From: Cylindrotheca closterium
Lineage: Eukaryota > Bacillariophyta > Bacillariophyceae > Bacillariales > Bacillariaceae
Length of the DNA stretch: 64,000 bases
Assembly (NCBI GenBank): GCA_933822405.4
Contig: CAKOGP040000557.1
Span: forward strand, 62,955-126,954
Direction: 5' to 3'
Shown here: in pieces, positions 41,634 to 52,432 of the stretch
How positions within the stretch are numbered: position 1 is the first letter of the stretch
How the letters are laid out: each line of letters begins with the position of its first letter
Notes under the pieces: generated by a model
Seen by the model: only the letters and a program-made list of their open reading frames with translations
Told to the model about the DNA's origin: nothing
Databases searched by the model: none
Translations under genes and position numbers: made by a program

Positions 41634-42071
41634 CTATCGATTCATTCGGTCGCTCTTCTTTAACATACTCCTCATGACCTCTCGCTTGGCTGCTTTGCAT
41701 TTCTGTTTGTATGCCTTGTCATTTTTTTTTGTTTTCGACGATGACGATGACGATGAAGATTGTTTCGTTATGCTCCAGTTGTCCATGCGATGAGTCAACG
41801 ACTCCACCATTGCTGATGCGTCCCCCAGATTGTCATGCAACACTATCTGGGGATCACCATTTCTGGAAAGCAGCCATTGCGAATTGGTCCCTATAGATAT
41901 ATCATCAGCATCCGATGCTGCTTGTTGTGCTCTGGCCTCATCGGTTATCGTTTTCTTGGAAGGAGCTTGGTCGTCTGAATGTTGAGCAACTTTACAATCA
42001 TCGCTCTCGCAACTAGTAGCTAGGTCAAATCTACGCTTCTTGTCACGCTCATCAGAAATACTCTGCTCCAT
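41634..42071 (-). CDS. Small hydrophilic hypothetical protein
   Basis: A 145-residue frame from an ATG at 42071. It is polar, has a run of eight Ser near residue 104 and a basic C-terminus (KTKKNDKAYKQKCKAAKREV). It has no recognised domain. It is divergent with MVD, 192 bp away. It is called on length and on a protein-like Lys/Ser composition, but could be spurious. Confidence 0.42.
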   Translation of the reverse strand: MEQSISDERDKKRRFDLATSCESDDCKVAQHSDDQAPSKKTITDEARAQQAASDADDISIGTNSQWLLSRNGDPQIVLHDNLGDASAMVESLTHRMDNWSITKQSSSSSSSSKTKKNDKAYKQKCKAAKREVMRSMLKKSDRMNR

Positions 42072-42263
42072 GTCACGGTGGCTTCTGAGAAATTTGTGAT
42101 GTGGTGTTATCCTCGTAGTTTTTGTGACATGAATTCCTAATCGAATGGGTCGAAAGATGGCGCGCTTCCCAATGACATTGGAAGACTACATCATCGTCAA
42201 TGAAAGCAAAGGTGCTTACAAAACAATACTATTCAACATCGTCCAAACCCATTCGCATTGATC

Positions 42264-43487
42264 ATGAGCAATCAGGAAGAAGCTCCGATCTACATGGCCA
42301 CAGTGTCTGCTCCTACCAACATTGCTTGCATCAAATACTGGGGAAAGGCCGACAAGCATTGGAATACTCCCACGAACGATTCCGTTTCCGTGACTTTGGA
42401 TCAGTCGGATTTGCGGGCCGTCACCACTGCAGCGGCATCCTCCAAATTCACCCAAGATCGCCTTTGGTTGAATGGAATAGAAGATGAAGGCGCTCCAACA
42501 AACAAACGATTTCGTGCCTGTGTCGACGGTGTTTTGAAACTGGCCAAGAATCCACAAAAATGGAAGGGTTGCAAGATTCACGTTTCTTCGTACAATACCT
42601 TTCCGACTGCTGCTGGATTGGCTTCGAGTGCAGCAGGCTATGCAGCACTAGTGGCAGCCATGAGTGCACTGGTGGATGCTCAAGAAGAATTCCCTGGCCA
42701 GTTATCTACACTGGCTCGACAAGGATCTGGATCAGCATGTCGTTCCTTGTATGGTGGTTTTGTGGCCTGGCGCAAGGGTGGTGAAAAGGAAGATTGGAGC
42801 GATTCCTTGGCACAGCAAGTTCAAGATGAGCACCATTGGCCGGAATTGCGTGCCTTGATTTTGGTAGTCAGCGATGCCAAGAAGGATACCTCCAGCACAG
42901 CTGGCATGAGTACCAGCGTGGCCACATCAACGCTATTGCAACATCGAATCGATAAGGTTGTCCCCGATCGCATGATTGAAATCGAAAAAGCATTCTCAGA
43001 AAAGGACTTTGAAGCATTTGGCAAAGTCACGATGCGGGATTCCAATCAATTTCATGCCGTGTGTATGGATACCTATCCTCCAATCTTTTACATGAATGAC
43101 ATTTCACGAATGGTTGTCCGAATTGTGCATGCCTACAATGCATGGGCTGGCGAGATTCGAGCGGCGTATACCTTTGATGCTGGTCCAAATGCTGTATTGT
43201 ACACTTTGGATCAATATGTGGTGGAAGTTGGGGCTCTGATGAAGCACTATTTTCCTGAAACTGGAGCCGTCAGCGACTACATAAACAATGCCGAGTATAT
43301 CGAACAGGTCCAGAAGTTCTCCTTGAGCCCCGAGTTACTGGAAGCAACGGATAAGACAGGACGGGTGCCTGCTTCAGGAGATGTCAAACAATTTTACTAC
43401 ACCAAGAGTGGACCAGGGCCACTGACACTATCGATGGAGGAATCGAATCTCGACCCAAAAACTGGGCTCAACACATATCAACCATAG
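42264..43487 (+). CDS. MVD: Mevalonate diphosphate decarboxylase
   Basis: An intronless gene of 407 residues; the real ATG is at 42264. GHMP-kinase family features are present: SAPTNIACIKYWGK at the N-terminus, the TNDSVSVTLDQ block, and the ATP-binding SSYNTFPTAAGLASSAAGYAAL loop region. SGSACRSLYGGFVAWRKG and FDAGPNAVL complete the set. The enzyme converts mevalonate 5-diphosphate to isopentenyl diphosphate, the last step of the cytosolic mevalonate pathway. Diatoms make sterols by this route, and plastid isoprenoids by the MEP route. The absence of a leader fits a cytosolic enzyme. Confidence 0.96.
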   Translation: MSNQEEAPIYMATVSAPTNIACIKYWGKADKHWNTPTNDSVSVTLDQSDLRAVTTAAASSKFTQDRLWLNGIEDEGAPTNKRFRACVDGVLKLAKNPQKWKGCKIHVSSYNTFPTAAGLASSAAGYAALVAAMSALVDAQEEFPGQLSTLARQGSGSACRSLYGGFVAWRKGGEKEDWSDSLAQQVQDEHHWPELRALILVVSDAKKDTSSTAGMSTSVATSTLLQHRIDKVVPDRMIEIEKAFSEKDFEAFGKVTMRDSNQFHAVCMDTYPPIFYMNDISRMVVRIVHAYNAWAGEIRAAYTFDAGPNAVLYTLDQYVVEVGALMKHYFPETGAVSDYINNAEYIEQVQKFSLSPELLEATDKTGRVPASGDVKQFYYTKSGPGPLTLSMEESNLDPKTGLNTYQP

Positions 43488-43671
43488 AGCAGGTTATGGA
43501 ATAAAATAATGAATGGCAGTCAATAAGGATGAGACCACGGATTCAAAAATGCAAAACTGCAACGCTTAATTCTTAATTCATGCCCTGTCGGATCGTCGGC
43601 AAGTGTGCAGTTAACGAGAAAGACAATGCAAATCCTTTCATGAAAAACTTTTGATAGTTCCTAGAGTAGAG

Positions 43672-44058
43672 CTAAAGACTATCAAGGTAACTTTTGGCTG
43701 GCTGGTTTCCTCGATTAGGATCTTCTCTTCGTCGCCGTTCCAAGTCCGCCTTCATGTTTTCTTTTAGTTGCGCACGAAAGTCGTCGGTCGAAAGGTTGGT
43801 CTCAGGTGCGAATTTACTGAAACGAGTATTGGCTTGTCCTTCTGGTTCTTCGTCTTGGTCTTCCTTTGGGATCTTTCTATCTCCACTTCGGTTATTCCAG
43901 TTATTGAGATAGCTCGAATAAGGGTCGGACATGTGCAACTGGTGGAACCCCCCAGCATCCAAAACTCTAGTCTTCTGAAATGATTGTGATACTGTCCAGG
44001 AAGAAACCGAGCCAATCAAAAAGCACCATACTACCAATTTCGCACTTTCGACTCTCAT
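43672..44058 (-). CDS. Small plastid-type (signal-peptide) protein, unknown
   Basis: The ATG at 44058 gives 128 residues. The leader LVVWCFLIGSVSS is followed by Trp, an aromatic at +1 as in diatom plastid leaders. The mature part is Asp/Arg/Asn-rich (SDPYSSYLNNWNN and FRAQLKENMKADLERRRRED). I recognise no family. The gene is intact in front of the assembly gap, though its 5' flank is interrupted by the gap at 44177. Confidence 0.6.
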   Translation of the reverse strand: MRVESAKLVVWCFLIGSVSSWTVSQSFQKTRVLDAGGFHQLHMSDPYSSYLNNWNNRSGDRKIPKEDQDEEPEGQANTRFSKFAPETNLSTDDFRAQLKENMKADLERRRREDPNRGNQPAKSYLDSL

Positions 44059-44176
44059 TGTTAATCTGTTTATCCTTTTTGTATGCTGGTATTGGGTGCA
44101 AAAGTCACTTGGAGGTTGGAAGAGCAACACACAACACAAATCTTTTGATATATTTTGGTTTGTGTTCTTTTTTTTT

Positions 44177-44509
44177 NNNNNNNNNNNNNNNNNNNNNNNN
44201 NNNNNNNNNNNNNNNNNNNNNNNNNNNNNNNNNNNNNNNNNNNNNNNNNNNNNNNNNNNNNNNNNNNNNNNNNNNNNNNNNNNNNNNNNNNNNNNNNNNN
44301 NNNNNNNNNNNNNNNNNNNNNNNNNNNNNNNNNNNNNNNNNNNNNNNNNNNNNNNNNNNNNNNNNNNNNNNNNNNNNNNNNNNNNNNNNNNNNNNNNNNN
44401 NNNNNNNNNNNNNNNNNNNNNNNNNNNNNNNNNNNNNNNNNNNNNNNNNNNNNNNNNNNNNNNNNNNNNNNNNNNNNNNNNNNNNNNNNNNNNNNNNNNN
44501 NNNNNNNNN
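44177..44509. other. Assembly gap (333 N)
   Basis: A run of N follows a T-rich tract at 44164-44176. It may hide the 5' end of the IMP1-like gene and the promoters of both flanking genes. Confidence 0.99.
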
Positions 44510-44519
44510 GTCATCATCA

Positions 44520-45491
44520 ATGTCATCACCGCTTTCTTCATTGACAAAAGCAATGAGAGGACCGCAGAATCCGATTGCTCGCAGATCACTTCATTCACTT
44601 CACACTACAAAACGAACAAACAATCTCAAGAATTGGAACTGTCGCCATTTCAGCGACAGGTCCGCCGAAACACTCACAAAGGAAACTGCTCGAGAGAAGA
44701 CATCACAAGAAATTGATTTTGCGCTATTGACACAAGCGGGAAGAATAATATACGCCTTTGGATTAGTCTACGTTATTTCAGAATATGGATTTGAATTGAC
44801 AATATGCGAAGGACCCAGTATGCTACCTACAATCAGGCCACTAGGAGAGATTGTATTACTAGATCGATTCACACCAAGACTGTATGGATTGCAAGGGGGA
44901 TCAATTGGAAAACAACGAGAAAGTTTGGCCAGAAAACAACAAAGAGAACACGAGCATCGTATTGGAGAGGAAGGAAAAGTGGGTGGAAGGTTTCCATGGC
45001 ATGAAAGAAGAGTACCAGCCAACAAACTAAGCTCAACAGGCGTCAAAGACCGGTTTGTTAACCAAGTAACATCTGGCATTAGTGTCGGCGACGTCATTGT
45101 GGTGAAACACCCGGATCGGGTTGGCACTGTATGCAAGCGAGTATTAGGATTGCCAGGAGACATTGTTACCAAACCAACGCGACGGACTCAGAAAGAGGGC
45201 ATTCTAGATCGGTCGATGCCAGAAAATCTAGTGGTTCCAGATGGGCATCTATGGATTGAAGGGGACAATCCATGGAACTCGTCGGATTCTCGAAATTATG
45301 GACCAATCCCAGCATCTCTCATTGTGGGTCGAGTACTCGTTCGTTTATGGCCAGTGCGAGGCAAGGCAATGATGGAACGGGGTGCCAGACCAGAGCAAGA
45401 CGACGATCCTCAATTCAGCCACAGCGGTAGTGCTGTTTTTCCTGCAGGGTATGACAATCAGATCATTCTTCGAGGAAAAAACGACAAATAG
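44520..45491 (+). CDS. IMP1: Type I signal peptidase, mitochondrial IMP1-like
   Basis: From the first ATG after the gap (44520) the protein has 323 residues; the true start may lie inside the gap. A basic, Ser/His-rich leader (SLHSLHTTKR) fits mitochondrial import and is followed by one membrane segment (73-91). The Ser-Lys dyad is present: Ser100 in CEGPSMLPTI and Lys206 in VCKRVLGLPGD, with the C-terminal GHLWIEGDNPWNSSDSRNYGPIP block of S26 peptidases. Between the two catalytic residues there is an unusual insert of about 60 residues, rich in Lys/Arg/Glu (residues 128-182). IMP1-type enzymes cleave intermembrane-space sorting signals. Confidence 0.82.
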   Translation: MSSPLSSLTKAMRGPQNPIARRSLHSLHTTKRTNNLKNWNCRHFSDRSAETLTKETAREKTSQEIDFALLTQAGRIIYAFGLVYVISEYGFELTICEGPSMLPTIRPLGEIVLLDRFTPRLYGLQGGSIGKQRESLARKQQREHEHRIGEEGKVGGRFPWHERRVPANKLSSTGVKDRFVNQVTSGISVGDVIVVKHPDRVGTVCKRVLGLPGDIVTKPTRRTQKEGILDRSMPENLVVPDGHLWIEGDNPWNSSDSRNYGPIPASLIVGRVLVRLWPVRGKAMMERGARPEQDDDPQFSHSGSAVFPAGYDNQIILRGKNDK

Positions 45492-45619
45492 CAAATGCAA
45501 GAAGAGAATAGATAAGAGTGGTTTCAACCAAATGTAAAATTAATGTAGACTACATAAACGAATAGGACTAGCATAGAATAGCATAGCTAGCTATGTCAAT
45601 CAGAGAAGACTGCATCAAT

Positions 45620-48067
45620 TTAATGAAGGTTCAAGATACCGTGGCCAGCGTTGGTGGCATAAAATGTGTCTGCGAAGACCAAAGACAACACTGCCATAAG
45701 CTTCATAACAATGTTCAGAGCAGGTCCGGAGGTATCCTTGAAAGGATCTCCGACGGTGTCACCAACAACGGCGGCCTTGTGAATGTCAGATCCCTTGCCC
45801 TTGAGCTCAGAGTCAGCAGGTTGCTTCTCAATGTACTTCTTGGCGTTATCCCAAGCACCTCCAGAGTTAGACATGGAGATGGCGAGTTGGACAGAGGCGA
45901 TCAAAGAACCGACCAAAAGACCAGAGACGGCACCAACACCAAAGAAGATACCAGTCAAAAGTGGAGTGAAGATGACCATGGCACCTGGGGCAACCATCTC
46001 CTTCAAAGAAGCCTTAGTAGAGATAGCAATGCAGGCATCGTAGTCGGGGCGCTCAGTTGGGTTCTCATCAAGAAGGTGTGGCTTCTCGTCGAATTGACGT
46101 TGGACTTCCATAACCATCTCCATGGCGGCCAAACCAACAGACTTCATGGTCATGGCAGCGAAAGCGAATGGGATCATTCCACCGATGATCAAAAAGGCAA
46201 AAGTCAAAGGCTCAAGCATGTTGACACCGTTTCCGAACCACTTGCCTTCAGAAGCATGGCTGATGCGGGTAACAAAGGCGCCAAAGAGAGCAAGGGAAAC
46301 AAGAGCAGCGGAACCGATAGCGAATCCCTTTCCAATAGCAGCGGTGGTGTTTCCAGCAGCATCCAAAGCATCAGTCTTCTCACGGACACCAGGGTGAAGC
46401 TCGGCCATCTCGGCAATGCCTCCAGCGTTATCGCAAACTGGTCCGTAAACATCAATGGTCAAACCAGTAGCCAAGTTAGAGAGGAATCCAATGGCAGCAA
46501 GGGCAACTCCGTACATGTCACACAAGTCAAAGGAAAAGTAGATGACAAGAGCAAGAACAATGACGGGGATGATGGCAGACTTGAATCCAAGGGCAATTCC
46601 GTAGATCATGTTGGTGGCGGCTCCAGTCTTACAAGAGTGGGCGACCTCACGGACTGGTTGGTAGGAATGAGAAGTGTAGTACTCGGTGACCAAACCAATA
46701 GTCAATCCACCAACCGCTCCCATGATGACGCAGATGGTGGCTTGCATGGGGGTCAAAGTGAGCTTGTTACTTCCGACAGTAGATACAAGTTCGAAGGTGG
46801 ATGGAAGGAAGGAGATAGCAGCATAATAGACAGCTGGGATCATGAGAATAGTGGTACTGATGAGTTGAACCTTCAAGGCGCTTTCGACGTCTGCCTCGGA
46901 CTTGACAGGCTTGATGTGGGTGGCGATGAAAGAGCAAATCAAGCACACAAAGATACCAACAGCGGAAACGATGATAGGGAAAACCATGGCGTCCCAGTCA
47001 CCACCAGCTCCGATACTGGATCCAATGACAAGAGCGGCACAGGTAGATTCAGCAAAAGATCCAAACAAATCAGACCCCATACCAGCAACATCACCGACAT
47101 TGTCACCGACATTATCAGCAATAGTGGCAGGGTTACGTGGATCATCCTCAGGGATTCCGTGAACAACCTTTCCGACCAAATCAGCACCGACATCGGCAGC
47201 CTTGGTGTAGATACCTCCACCGACACGACCGAACATGGCAATGACGGATCCACCAAGACCGTATCCTGTGAGGGACTCAGTGAGAAGGATCCAGTCCATG
47301 GGGTCAGGGTATTGTGCACGGAAGACAAGCATGGTGATGTAAAGCATCAACATTCCCATTCCGCAAAGAGCGAAACCTGTTGCATCAAAAGAAAAGTTCC
47401 ACGAATGAGAAACCCACAAAATCACAATGAATTTTGTCAGAATGCATTTTGCCAGATCTATACGTACCCATGACGGCACCGGCACGGAAAGCAGTGTTGA
47501 AGCAGTCGGTCCATCCTTGCTTCTGGGCAGCAATGGTGGTACGAACATTGGAGTAGACGGCAACCTTCATACCCAAGTATCCACTGGCCATGGAAGTGAA
47601 TGCACCCAAAAGGAAACTAATGGCGGTGAGAGCACCGCGAACCAATTCCCATCCAGTTCCCCAGCTGACTAGAATAAAGATAAGGAGAGCGAACCAAACA
47701 ACAAACCAGAAGCAGACTCGGTATTCGGCGCGGAGGAAACTCTCGGCTCCCTCGTAAATAGCCTCATAAATCTCATTCAGGCGGGCAGTGGTTCCTTCTT
47801 CGTCACCAGTTGCAAGTAGGGCGCTTTCTTCTCCACCGGCACCCCCAGATTTGATGGGAATGGCAGAGATGATCATGAATTGGGACAAAGCCCAAACAAG
47901 CGCGACGACACCGGCAACGATGATGAGCACGGTGGCAGGAGTCTGTGAATTCACGAATCAAGAATCAAAAGATATTTTGGTGATGTGAGCCTACATTTTG
48001 CACCAATGGCAATTGCAAACTTGCTGATTCAACTGACTACAAACAAACCTACCATGAGGTCAGTCAT
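45620..48067 (-). CDS. Vacuolar-type H+-translocating pyrophosphatase (type I, K+-dependent)
   Basis: Three exons (48067-48053, 47942-47468, 47376-45620) give 748 residues with about 16 membrane helices. Exon 1 is only five codons (MTDLM), ending in an ATG immediately before a GTAGGT donor. The acidic core motifs are intact: [30 protein letters not shown] and SDLFGSF. The region [16 protein letters not shown] has Ala at the position that is Ala in K+-stimulated and Lys in K+-independent enzymes, so a K+-dependent H+ pump is predicted. It uses PPi from biosynthesis to acidify vacuoles. A long antisense frame overlaps it. Confidence 0.95.
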
Positions 48068-48215
48068 ATTGACAATCAAGTATATCAAGTATCTACAAGA
48101 GGAAACTTTATTGAACTGTGATAAACAACAAATGCCGATCTTTGACACGAAAATGGGGGGTACGTGTCAACGCGCGAAATTGCATACCACAGATAGAATC
48201 CTACTCAAGTTTTGC

Positions 48216-48231
48216 GTACCGTACCGGTACC
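48216..48231. repeat. GTACCGTACCGGTACC element
   Basis: A compound element with a GGTACC-containing palindromic core and an upstream half-unit. Confidence 0.55.
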
Positions 48232-48368
48232 AAATTTCAGGATCTCCTTCCGGCGGTGGCAAATCGCCGTCCGGCAGTCGACCGGTTAGCCGTAAGATGC
48301 ATGATGAATATGATGAATGACAGGGGACACCTCATCGATAAGGGCTAAAGAAGTCCAGGCAGAAACAA

Positions 48369-48386
48369 GGTACCTGGTACTCGTAC
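48369..48386. repeat. GGTACCTGGTAC-type element
   Basis: It shares CAAGGTACCTGGTAC, one variable base and CGTAC with the element at 18032-18052. Confidence 0.6.
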
Positions 48387-48660
48387 AATAGTAAGAGTCT
48401 ATTCGTTTGATACGGACTGTGTACTCCGCTAATATATACACCTGACATACGTGTTCAATTGTTTAGACTATGAAGCAAACTCATGGAAAGCAGTGCCTTC
48501 AATTTCCATTAGGTTATTTGGATTTGAGACACTCCTCATTTCTTTCTTTGGGAATCAAGCTATGAGTTCATTTTCTGAAAGTTACACCGATGGCCTGGGC
48601 ATAGCGAAAAACAGATTCGGTGAATATCTACAGATCAAACACTAGTGAGACAACGCCCAA

Positions 48661-51600
48661 TTACTCACCACAACCAGTCGGACATATTTCTCTTGGCGGT
48701 TCCGATTCAAAACCTCCGAACCACTTGAGAGCGCACTCCAAATGTCCTCCGTGACCACAACCTTGGCACCACACATAAAGAGCCGTGACAGGTTGGTGAC
48801 AAAGGAAGCACATACCAACTGGACGACGGCAGGTCTTGCACACCTTTCTTGTTGTCCCACCTGGCTCAGTAGAGGGTTGCAACGGCTTTCCACATGTGGA
48901 ACAAGACTCGTGTATGCTGAAGTGTCCAAAATTGGTGGAATTGGTGAGTTCTAGCGCTAGTTTTTCAACAAAAACACGGCCGTTGCTTTTCACTCACGTC
49001 GTTGAATTCTGATTCATAGCCCCAATGACTGGATCATTGCATCGCTGAATGAGGAACGCCGAAGCAGAAAACAAGCACATTTGTTCCAAGAGATCGATGT
49101 AGGAAAGGTACCACTCTCGCAAAAGGGTAATATCGAGACCAGGAATCTTCGTGTTCTGGTCGGAATCAATCACTTGCAACACCTCACAAACTGCTACACA
49201 AGTTTGGACATCTCCAGCTTCTGCCCGCTCCAGCAGCAAGGATTTAACGGTGGGAAGCAAGACAAATTGCATGACGTTTGTAGGAGCGATGCTGGTGCCT
49301 GCCTTTGGCAATTCATCTAATCCAGCACCTTGCATCATGCTAGCAATTGATCGCCACATTCGAGCAAGGGAATCACGCCTCAGATTTTCAGCGATACCAG
49401 CGTTGTGCAAACACAGGTCAACTCGTGCAGTCAACTCAGAGTCTGGGTACAGCTGATAGGAGCTTGCAAAACGGGAAAGGTGCAATACTTCCGGAGCAAT
49501 ACAGATGGCTTCTACGTCCTCGTTTATTGGCAAACCACTAGAATCCAGTTTACCTCCGTCCACGACATTGAAAACCTAAAAGAGAGGATAAGTTGCAAAT
49601 CAAGGATGACAAACAGGAGATGACCAAGCAAGACATTTGACAGCGTACCAGTTCCGGTGAAGTGTCAGGGAAGCGTCGTCCTGGTTCAAAGAAGTCAAGA
49701 CCATCGCTCCGGTCGAATTCCATTTCTTCATCGGACATCTCTTCTTTGAAGATTCCTGGTGCTTGAGCAGTGTACTGGTCTCGCCTCAATCCTGTCAGTT
49801 TCATGTCATTTTCAGCTCCTTTGGGCACGTTCTGATAGACACTAAAAACCTGGAGCGATCCATAGCCTGTTTGAAATGGCGATAAATTAGCCAAAGCAAA
49901 GCAAGATGGGGGTATCCTAGACATGGGCCGCTCTCCTGTGTACGACGTATGAAGACATGAGATGAAGAAAGACAGATTCACTTTTGGTTCTCCCACCGAT
50001 CGCTTACCGCGCACCAACGACTGCACCAAACATCTTCCATCCCTTCCGACACTCAGAATATGCTGCCATATTCTTGGAGCGGCCCGTCTTTCGTCATCTT
50101 TTTCCTTATTGTCAAATAGAATAGACTCTGCATCACCTCGGAGAGAGCCGCGTAACACCACAGTACCATCAGTTGTAGTACTAGGAGAATACCGCCCTAC
50201 AGACCCAGATCTTGACTTGTCCATTGGCTCTGCTGAAGAAACCAGCGGATGTGATGTTGGTTTTGTGTTTCTATATGGAGTCTCCAACCAAACGAAATCC
50301 CCGATAGCTCCTTTTTCATGCCCTTCCACCACGCTGAGAGGCATGAAAGGTCGGTCACATGACCACAAGCCAAGTACTCCTGATCCACCAGCACTCGCTT
50401 GGCGGGCACTTGCTACAGCAAGCATGGATTCATGGCGATCTACTTCGTCATCATCCATAACGCTGGATGCTGACGGTCTCCACTTGATTTTCGTAACAGC
50501 TGCAGATATGGAGAGGACGTGTAATGATAATGGAGAGCTGACTTTGCTATGTCTTGACAATGTAGTATTCGACAATGTAGATGAGTTCTGACTAAACCCA
50601 TTCAAGGAACGGATGCCATTGGAGGAATTGGAAGTTTCGAGCCGTGGGCTTTGCAGTGGAACAAGACATTTAGCATGAGAAATTACATCCGTGGCTCGAA
50701 CAAGAAGGCGCAGATACTTACGTTGATTTGTCTGTGTCGTGGGAACTAACACTGTTCGCTGAATTTTCAGTTTCGGACCTGATAGTGTTCAATGTACCAG
50801 CATTGACACTTATGTTGTGGTCATCTTTCTTGGACATGGTGATGTTGCTCTCCAAGTCCCAAACTACAAAAGGAGAAATGAGCAATCGTTTACAACACAA
50901 ATACATCGGACAATATCATAGCACACCTTTTACTCGATTGTCGTTCGACCCGCCCGTGGCAATAATGTATGGCTGTGTTGGATGGAAGTCCAAACACGAA
51001 GCATCACCGTCGTGGGCGGCAACCTTTGCAAGCGCTCTCATCCCAATATACCTGTTGTAGACGATTAACGATCCGCTGACAGTTACCAGGGCAAAAACTA
51101 ATTGTTGCAAGGGGTTCAAGAGTCGGGAAAGATTAATAAGAATTGGTGAAGAAGTTGTCTGAGCACGAACTTGTAGTAGGACTCACTGTCATCTTGAAAG
51201 TTGGACCACTGAATATCCCTAATGGCTTCATTTTTCGGTTTGAATGTCGCTATGCATTTCCATTGATACACCTTTGAGTCCTTCGTGTTGGCCTTGTTCG
51301 CGAACCAATTACTCTTTTTTCGTTTGTCTTCCCCTTTTCGATCAATTGAATCTTTGCGATGCCACAACTTGGCCGTAGCGTCCTACATTAAGGATGATTC
51401 CGCAAAGATAAAACAGCTGAGAAGAGTGTCCATGGAAGACCATGTTTCCTCTCGCTACTATCTAGAAACTCACCTGAGAGGCTGTCAACAAGAGTCCAGG
51501 CTGCCTTGGGTGCCAGGCAAGACTATTGACCGCTCTCGAATGTTGGTTCAAGTACCCCTCTGGCTGTGGATTCCCCATTGATCCACCACCTCCCCCCGGA

Positions 51601-52138
51601 AAGAAACTGCCTGAAGTCCATACCACAACAACCCCATTGGATCCTGCTGCTGCAATTATTGAGTTTGCCTTCTCGGCATCCAAGGATGGTGTTTGGTCGG
51701 AAGTTTCTGATGCTTGTTGCTCCGTTTGTTGTAGACTGCTCCAGGCTGCACAAGTTACCGCGATATTGCCGTGTGACATGGTTCTCTGCGTGGATTGTTT
51801 TGGGACGCCCAAACCAAAGGTATCTCTCACATCGCCATACTTCGCCGGCTGGGATTGTCGTTCTCCTGATGGAACATTGGTTTGCAAATACTTGAGGCAA
51901 AGATACAGTTAGAAATAGCAAGGAAAGTCCCCACACTTGATGCAATCAACGAACATACTTGTGTAATATTTAACAATCGAAGCCTCTTGAGCCCGTCTGG
52001 ACTTATTTTGACAAGTTGCAGATTATCCTTCCCAGCAATCACACCAAATCTTCGACTCGGCGACAAAGATATGGATCGAAGAGGATCGGTGGATCGCTCA
52101 GTAAGAGAAGCAACAACTTCCTTGTTTGGTACAGCCAT
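48661..52138 (-). CDS. WDR24: WDR24 (GATOR2 subunit) homologue
   Basis: Nine exons (52138-51959, 51890-51474, 51382-51187, 51097-50927, 50863-50722, 50648-50008, 49935-49649, 49575-48998, 48916-48661) join in phase to 955 residues; each junction was checked for GT-AG and frame. The N-terminal two thirds hold WD40 repeats (for example IAVTCAAWS, AVNSLAWHPRQPGLLLTAS, HDGDASCLDFHPTQPYIIATGG, VWDLE). The C-terminus has an SEA-type zinc cluster: CSTCGK, CKTCRRPVGMCFLCHQPV, WCQGCGHGGHLECALKWF. This combination is that of WDR24/Sea4, a regulator of TORC1 through GATOR. It could also be WDR59, but the C-terminal RING-like block fits WDR24 better. A GTGAGT overlapping the stop codon leaves a further small exon possible. 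Confidence 0.85.
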
Positions 52139-52432
52139 TTGACTCTGGACTGTAATCAACACAGTTCCTCCCCTGGAAACCTGCTGGATTGCTATTCTTT
52201 CGATATTGGTGGTCGTTTCTCAATGTTTGTCGACGATGTTGATGCTTTGTATTCTCATGGAAACGAGGGGAATCACCATGATGATTCCCCTCCATATTGA
52301 CCAAAGACTCACTCCCCTCCCCGCGTCAGACATTTCAAAAAAACGTCAATCATAGCGAATCAATCCTAAACAACACAAACATCATCAAACAGTCTAGGAC
52401 CGGTAGTAAACAACCAGTCCAAAACCACAACA
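52139..52432. promoter_or_regulatory. Divergent promoter region WDR24 / GtrA-like
   Basis: The 294-bp gap holds an inverted repeat, GGGGAATCACCATG and CATGATGATTCCCC (52269-52292), able to form a hairpin with a short loop. Confidence 0.45.

Larger units (their letters stand above)
48068..48660. other. Intergenic with GTAC-type motifs
   Basis: The region upstream of the pyrophosphatase holds CGTACCGTACCGGTACC at 48215-48231 and GGTACCTGGTACTCGTAC at 48369-48386. No gene is recognised. Confidence 0.45.

Noticed and set aside
42258..42263. TTG-initiated extension of the MVD frame
   Set aside because: The frame begins with TTG two codons before the ATG at 42264; a nuclear eukaryotic gene should start at the ATG. 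The same reasoning shortened the REXO4-type, LRR paralogue 2, dld and GH99-like starts.
43672..45491. Long frames running through the N gap
   Set aside because: Translations across 44177-44509 consist of unknown residues, so only the parts outside the gap were used and the two flanking genes were kept separate.
45593..47473. 626-codon open frame on the plus strand opposite the H+-pyrophosphatase
   Set aside because: It is the antisense of a strongly conserved membrane protein. Its sequence is Ser/His/Gly-rich without any fold signature, and the sense strand encodes the full family protein.
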